DNA from: an uncultured Bacilli bacterium
GTDB taxonomy: Bacteria; Bacillota_I; Bacilli_A; RF39; UBA660
DNA: 10,194 bases
Assembly: GCA_910583945.1 (NCBI GenBank)
Contig: CAJTYF010000048.1
Span: 1 to 10,194, forward strand
Reading direction: 5' to 3'
The notes under the pieces are model-generated. The model saw only the letters and a list, made by a program, of their open reading frames with translations, made no database searches and was not told the DNA's origin. A program made the position numbers and the translations under genes. This document shows, piece after piece, positions 5,798 through 10,194 of the stretch. Numbering within the stretch: position 1 is the first letter of the stretch; every line of letters starts with the position of its first letter.

Positions 5798-6955
5798 ATG
5801 GCTGATATAAATCCTATTAAAATTAATGCTGGAAGTTCTAAATTAGAAAATAATGTTGTAAACAACTATACAACGGTTTCTTCTATTAAAACTATGCAAT
5901 TAAATGGTATAAAGAATGGATTAAATGACTCGGAAAAAGTTGAAACAGAAATTTATACTATTCCTTCAGTTGAAAAAGCTTTTCTAGATTTATTTAAGGG
6001 TGTATTGTTTACTTTAAATGGAACACCTCAATATTCTTTAGGTTTAAATTCACCCACCCAAATCGTAAAATATAAGGATTTGTATTTTATTACGAATACT
6101 TTTAGTAATAGGATTCTTTTTTCTCCTGATATGATTCATTGGAATTTGATTGATGCACCTAACGGCGCAAATTTTAACTTAGCACATTCAGTTGCTTTCG
6201 ATGGGAAAAATTTAGTTGTAACAGATACGGATAATAAGAGAATGCTTTCTTATGAATATCTTGAAGGAAATTTTATTTATAAAGGTTCTTTTGATGATCA
6301 TGGATTAAAAACAAGGTTTCATTATGTGACTTATAATGAAGAAAATGATACTTATTATGCGGTGGCCTCAGAATTTGGAGGTCATACTAGAACTTATGAA
6401 TTTAAAATTCAAGATGGACAGTTTTTAAGTTCTGATGGTGGCGTTTTAATGGGGAAGGAAATAAAAAATAGTAATGGAATGAATTATGTTGTCGATAATC
6501 AATCCTATGTTAGAAGTTTTACGATTGAAGAAGATTCTATTTTAATGCCTATTCATAATCAAAATAAATCGAGTGAGATATTAGTTATGGATAAAAATTT
6601 TAATGTGCAAAAAACGGTTTCTGTTCCTGATCGTATAGGAGGAGTGACTTGTATCAAAAAAGTGAATGACTATTATGTCCTAACTTCTTCTACTGATAGA
6701 GAAGGACATGTCTCTTCTAATATTGCGGTTGCTAAAACTATAGAAGATTTTGAAACAGGAAACTATAATCTGGTGGATGCATCTCTTTATAAAAATCCTG
6801 ATCATTTTATAGGAAGTAATGAACCCATCCCTTATTTTATAGAAAGTTTTAATGATGTAGATTGGTTGACTATTAATAATTCTAAAACACCCATTTGGGC
6901 AATTAATATTGATGAAAATGGAAATGTCGAGCTATTAAATTCTTATATAAAATAG
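5798..6955 (+). CDS. Uncharacterised propeller-like protein, first gene of two-gene operon
   Basis: A 385-aa protein I do not recognise by name. Residues 1-55 are polar and Asn/Ser-rich (MADINPIKINAGSSKLENN...) with no signal peptide or membrane segment. From about 86 to 320 there are roughly five stretches of 35-45 residues rich in aromatic beta strands: PTQIVKYKDLYFITN (86-100), HSVAFDGKNLVVTDT (130-144), HYVTYNEENDTYYAV (175-189), VRSFTIEEDSILMPI (238-252) and GGVTCIKKVNDYYVLTS (281-297). This spacing suggests a beta-propeller, probably a cytoplasmic binding scaffold; that is inference. ATG 5798 is chosen because AGAGGAAG ends seven bases before it; an ATG at 5791 leads straight to a stop. 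The gene ends 23 bases before the next start, so the two are probably co-transcribed. The N-terminus faintly resembles type VII secretion substrates, but not enough to call. Confidence 0.7.
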   Translation: MADINPIKINAGSSKLENNVVNNYTTVSSIKTMQLNGIKNGLNDSEKVETEIYTIPSVEKAFLDLFKGVLFTLNGTPQYSLGLNSPTQIVKYKDLYFITNTFSNRILFSPDMIHWNLIDAPNGANFNLAHSVAFDGKNLVVTDTDNKRMLSYEYLEGNFIYKGSFDDHGLKTRFHYVTYNEENDTYYAVASEFGGHTRTYEFKIQDGQFLSSDGGVLMGKEIKNSNGMNYVVDNQSYVRSFTIEEDSILMPIHNQNKSSEILVMDKNFNVQKTVSVPDRIGGVTCIKKVNDYYVLTSSTDREGHVSSNIAVAKTIEDFETGNYNLVDASLYKNPDHFIGSNEPIPYFIESFNDVDWLTINNSKTPIWAINIDENGNVELLNSYIK

Positions 6956-6978
6956 AGTTATTCAAAGGTTGTGATTTT

Positions 6979-9366
6979 GTGGGATATCAATATAAAAAAT
7001 TTCAATTATTTAAAAAGAAGTTAGCTATTCCTAAAAGAGTACGTGAAGGTATTTATAATAGTTATGCCACCATTGATGATTTTATTGAATATAACTTGGC
7101 ACATAAAATACCGATTGAATATTTAAGAGAGGATTATAGAATTATTACCCAAATTGTAGGTATTGATAAAGCATTAGGTTTAGATTGGGAATGTATTTTG
7201 GCTCTAAAAAAATCTTATAAAATCTTAATGGATTGGTTTAAGGAAAATAATGAGATTTATGAAACGGCAGAGGAACTTAATAAAGGTTTATACGAATCAA
7301 TTAAAGAAGATTTTATGGATAAGATAAGTAGAAAGGACGGCGCCTACCTTAGACTCGATAGATTAATTGATTCTTTAGAAACAGAAGTCAATCAATTTCA
7401 TTTTGAAATTTTGGGCGAAAAATTTGCTAAAACTTATCCTGAATTATTATATGTTACTAATTTTTATGATGCTAGGAAATTGTTTTTTAAAGAGTTAACT
7501 TTAGCAAATTATATTCATGATTATGAAAGATATATTAAGGTTCCTCAAGAATTTATCATGCAATCGCTATCTAATGATACGGATAAAAAATTATTTGCCT
7601 TTTTAGGCGCGTCTTTGAATTCTCGATTTATTAAAGAAGAAGAGTTTTTATTGGGAATAGTTTTTAATAATAGATTAATTTATGATCATTATGACAAATA
7701 TCTTGAAATAATTAATATTAACCCTAAAATGAGCATTCCAGAGTTTTTGTTACAAGCATATAAAAAAAGAATCAAAGATCATTATTCTTTAGAACCAAAA
7801 ACTGGAGTATTATTTGCCTATAATTATAATAAAATAGCCAATTATACTCATCAGAATACATATGATATTATCCAAATGCCAGAATATGGAGAAATTGTTC
7901 TGCAATTTATAAAAAATATGCCTTTTACTCTAAATAAAGATTTTGAAACTATTGAACAATTTATATATGATTTAATTATTCAGTATCATTTAAAATATGA
8001 TGATTCACTCCCAGTTGAGTTTCAAGAAAAATATCCAGAATTATTTTTAGAAAAAAATAGTTCTTTGACTATTGAATTTTATCAAAAAAGGCTTAATCCA
8101 GAAATGATAAAAAAACATCCTGAATTCATAGAACTTTTGAAAGATAAAAATATTACAGTAGGATTTCAAGATTTTGAATTTATACAATTTATTAAAAGAA
8201 TTGGAAATGCTAAATTTTTTGATTTATGTTTAAAATATGGGAAATATTTAGAACCTCTTCTTTTTAAAAATGATGGGGAAAATTTAGAAGAAGTACTAGA
8301 GAAGTCAATTCTAAATAAATTAAAAAATGGGCAATATAAGTTTTATGAAGATTTACTACAAATCCCATCTATTGCATCACAAGTTCCAGAGTTCTTTCTT
8401 GTTGAAAGTTGCCCTATGGAATTAAAAGTTCATTTTTATAATCACGATTTAACAGCCAAAATGATTTACGAAAATCCTGAGTGGTGTTCTTATTTATTAA
8501 ATAAAGAAATTAAATTTTCTATTTTGGAAAAAGAACGTATTTTGTATGATTTGGCTGGAAAAAATGATTATCTAAATTTATGTAAAAGTTATGGGAAATA
8601 TTTATCTAAAATGTGTTTAAATACCCATTGGATTAATTGTTTTGAAGCATTAGCTCAAATGAAGGCACCTTTAGCGGAAGTTATCGATGAAAAGGTTTAT
8701 ACGTATATTTTTATCGATCATGTTCCTTATGATGAAAAATTGCCTCTATCGTTTAAGGAAAAGTATCCTCAATTATTTTTACCAGCAGACACACCAAATG
8801 CTATAAAGGAAAAATTTTATAATCGTACTTTTAAACCTTTAGATTTTTGCAATCAGCCTAATTTGTATCAATATTTTCAGCACATAAATGTTATACATTC
8901 ATTAGATAAGAAATTTAGTTGGATTACACAATATAAAAGAAGTATTGAAAACGAAACAGTGATTAAACTTGCACTTGTGTATGATAAGATTGAAGACCAT
9001 CAATTTCGAGATGTTTTTCAAAAATATGCTTTAAATAATATGGAATTTCTTTCTTTTGCTAAAATGGATTTAATAACTGATTTATTTTTTAAAATGTCTT
9101 ATTCTAATTCAGAGGAATTAAATAATTGTAAAAATTTACTAGCACGTAAGTTATTCCAAGTCGATAATCCTAAAAAATCTTTAGAAAAAATAGAAGAAAT
9201 CTTTTTAAAGAATAATCTTCCCTACATTGGAAAGGTATTTTCAGTCTTTAAAATTTTGCATTCTAATTATGATTTTAATTTTTCTGAATTTTCTGAATTT
9301 TCTCCAATGCTAAAAAATAGCCCTTTAAACTTAAAAAATGCAAACTTATGGGGTGAAAATATTTAG
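6979..9366 (+). CDS. Large helical repeat protein, N-terminal 795 aa of a gene split by an in-frame TAG
   Basis: An unrecognised, soluble, Lys/Glu/Phe/Tyr-rich helical protein with no signal peptide. A degenerate unit recurs: FAKTYPELLYVTNF (149-162), LPVEFQEKYPELFLEKN (344-360), IPSIASQVPEFFLVESCP (462-479) and LPLSFKEKYPQLFLPAD (588-604). The last three are followed by a (F)Y-(Q/N)-(K/R/H) helix and a P-E/P-N segment. A second repeat, LCLKYGKYL (416-424) and LCKSYGKYL (534-542), sits between units. The last three units are about 120 residues apart, so the protein looks built by duplication. GTG 6979 is the likely start, with AAAGG at 6964-6968. TAG 9364-9366 interrupts a frame that continues in phase (RDIIIFSDLVRAALGSNNKS) into the next piece, so this is probably the front part of a disrupted protein of over 1000 aa. 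Function unknown; operon with the propeller-like gene. Confidence 0.7.
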   Translation: MGYQYKKFQLFKKKLAIPKRVREGIYNSYATIDDFIEYNLAHKIPIEYLREDYRIITQIVGIDKALGLDWECILALKKSYKILMDWFKENNEIYETAEELNKGLYESIKEDFMDKISRKDGAYLRLDRLIDSLETEVNQFHFEILGEKFAKTYPELLYVTNFYDARKLFFKELTLANYIHDYERYIKVPQEFIMQSLSNDTDKKLFAFLGASLNSRFIKEEEFLLGIVFNNRLIYDHYDKYLEIININPKMSIPEFLLQAYKKRIKDHYSLEPKTGVLFAYNYNKIANYTHQNTYDIIQMPEYGEIVLQFIKNMPFTLNKDFETIEQFIYDLIIQYHLKYDDSLPVEFQEKYPELFLEKNSSLTIEFYQKRLNPEMIKKHPEFIELLKDKNITVGFQDFEFIQFIKRIGNAKFFDLCLKYGKYLEPLLFKNDGENLEEVLEKSILNKLKNGQYKFYEDLLQIPSIASQVPEFFLVESCPMELKVHFYNHDLTAKMIYENPEWCSYLLNKEIKFSILEKERILYDLAGKNDYLNLCKSYGKYLSKMCLNTHWINCFEALAQMKAPLAEVIDEKVYTYIFIDHVPYDEKLPLSFKEKYPQLFLPADTPNAIKEKFYNRTFKPLDFCNQPNLYQYFQHINVIHSLDKKFSWITQYKRSIENETVIKLALVYDKIEDHQFRDVFQKYALNNMEFLSFAKMDLITDLFFKMSYSNSEELNNCKNLLARKLFQVDNPKKSLEKIEEIFLKNNLPYIGKVFSVFKILHSNYDFNFSEFSEFSPMLKNSPLNLKNANLWGENI
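9280..9303 (+). repeat. 9-bp in-frame tandem repeat (TTTTCTGAA)
   Basis: Two full copies of TTTTCTGAA (9280-9288, 9289-9297) and a partial third give Phe-Ser-Glu-Phe-Ser-Glu-Phe-Ser in the large repeat protein. This is a slippage-type duplication that keeps the frame, about 60 bases before the TAG. Confidence 0.6.
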
Positions 9367-10147
9367 AGAGATATTATTATCTTTTCTGATTTAGTTAGAG
9401 CAGCACTAGGATCCAATAACAAATCAATGAATGATTATCTTGAAAATTTGGAAAAGGGGCAAGAAATGTTTTTAAATTTGTCTAATGGAGTCCTTTCTTT
9501 TGAAAAATTAAATCCTCAAGAATTAGAAGTATTGATAGTATTTGTTCAACACTTAAATATTTTATATAACAATACTAAAAATGGAAAAGAAAAGAGTAAT
9601 GAATTAACAGGAAATCTCATAAAAGATATTGAAAAATTAATTCAACTTTATTCACCAAATGGAAAACTTTCTTATGATTTACCAGATAGAATTATAAAAA
9701 TGTATTTTCATTTTGCAGGTTTTAATACTTTAGAGGAAGTCAAAACTTATCGGAATGAAAAGTTAAAACAAGCAGAACAAAGAAATCGAAACTTTGCTCT
9801 ACAAGATTTAAAAATTGAAGTAGGAGATTTTATAAAGGGTATTGAAAAAATTGATTATTTACATAATATTTTACAAAATGGAAGTCTTGCAAAAGAATAT
9901 TTAGGTGCAAGTGCTAATAGCGATTCTACGCCTTTAGATACAGATTTATCTAGAATTTTAGAAAAAAAGGAAAGTATAGAAAAAATAATTGAACAGACTC
10001 CGTCTAGTGGTTATGGTCCTATTTATTTTTACTTAAAAAACGATGAACGTTTTGTAGTGACACGAGAAAAACAGGGTGAAGATAAAAATTGTGATTTTTT
10101 TTGATTCCAATAAAATAGAAGTTTTTAGAACACTAGAAGATGACTAA
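9367..10147 (+). pseudogene. C-terminal remnant of the large repeat protein, with frameshift and second stop
   Basis: Directly after TAG 9364-9366 the same frame reads RDIIIFSDLVRAALGSNNKS and continues through MNDYLENLEKGQEM. The first ATG in this frame is at 9427, giving a 225-aa open frame to TGA 10102-10104. That ATG has no convincing ribosome binding site, so independent translation is doubtful. The piece is mostly helical, with a coiled-coil-like stretch (FNTLEEVKTYRNEKLKQAEQ) and a C-terminal SSGYGPIYFYLKNDERFVVT segment that looks like the start of a beta-rich domain. At a run of eight T (10095-10102) the frame is lost. Dropping one T restores FDSNKIEVFRTLEDD, which ends at TAA 10145-10147. 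Further coding-like sequence (LLEVKYLFDSLL) follows and stops again. Three lesions in one gene argue for decay rather than sequencing error alone. Confidence 0.65.
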
Positions 10148-10194
10148 CTATTAGAAGTCAAGTACTTATTTGATAGTTTGTTATAAATTGGAAA

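Noticed and set aside
5798..5960. Type VII secretion signal at the N-terminus of the 385-aa protein
   Set aside because: The INAGSS-like opening is only faintly similar, and no WxG motif, LXG domain or neighbouring secretion gene is present.

Overview
The window is very AT-rich, uses strong AGAGG/GGAGG-type ribosome binding sites, TATAAT-type promoters and TG-n-TATAAT extended -10 elements. It reads in the standard bacterial code: Trp is always TGG in the intact genes, and TGA acts as a stop at two tightly overlapped gene ends. This fits a low-GC Firmicute, either a host-associated Bacilli/Erysipelotrichia-like lineage or a mycoplasma relative that has not reassigned TGA. The species cannot be named from this sequence.

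Left part (1-4130), an accessory island. The 3' part of a family-4-like uracil-DNA glycosylase gene is interrupted by an in-frame TGA. Next come an extended -10 promoter and a terminator-like hairpin, then a tight three-gene operon. It encodes a 787-aa protein joining a PHP phosphoesterase-like domain to an SMC/ABC-type ATPase with a coiled coil (TrlF-like), a 103-aa very acidic protein, and a GNAT-fold acetyltransferase. The genes overlap by 4 and 8 bases, so they probably act together. The layout resembles nucleic-acid-targeting defence or stress modules, but that function is inferred. Behind the operon, about 200 bases without a gene hold a good promoter, four successive inverted repeats and a terminator, possibly a small structured RNA or recombination sites.

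Middle (4082-4797, minus strand), a dead tyrosine recombinase. Its catalytic Arg, His-x-x-Arg, His and Tyr positions can all be read, but a frameshift separates the last two from the rest, and the N-terminal third or more is missing. The remnant runs into the 3' end of a Ppx/GppA-like gene, so about 4780-4800 is probably the edge of the island.

Right part (4781-10194), probably older chromosome. A short Ppx/GppA-family ATPase-fold gene on the minus strand diverges from a two-gene operon on the plus strand. The first gene encodes a soluble, propeller-like protein of 385 aa. The second encodes a large cytoplasmic helical protein with several copies of a degenerate repeat. This large gene is decaying: an in-frame TAG splits it into 795-aa and 225-aa pieces, a T8 run then shifts the frame, and a further stop follows soon after. 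No tRNA, rRNA or CRISPR array is visible.
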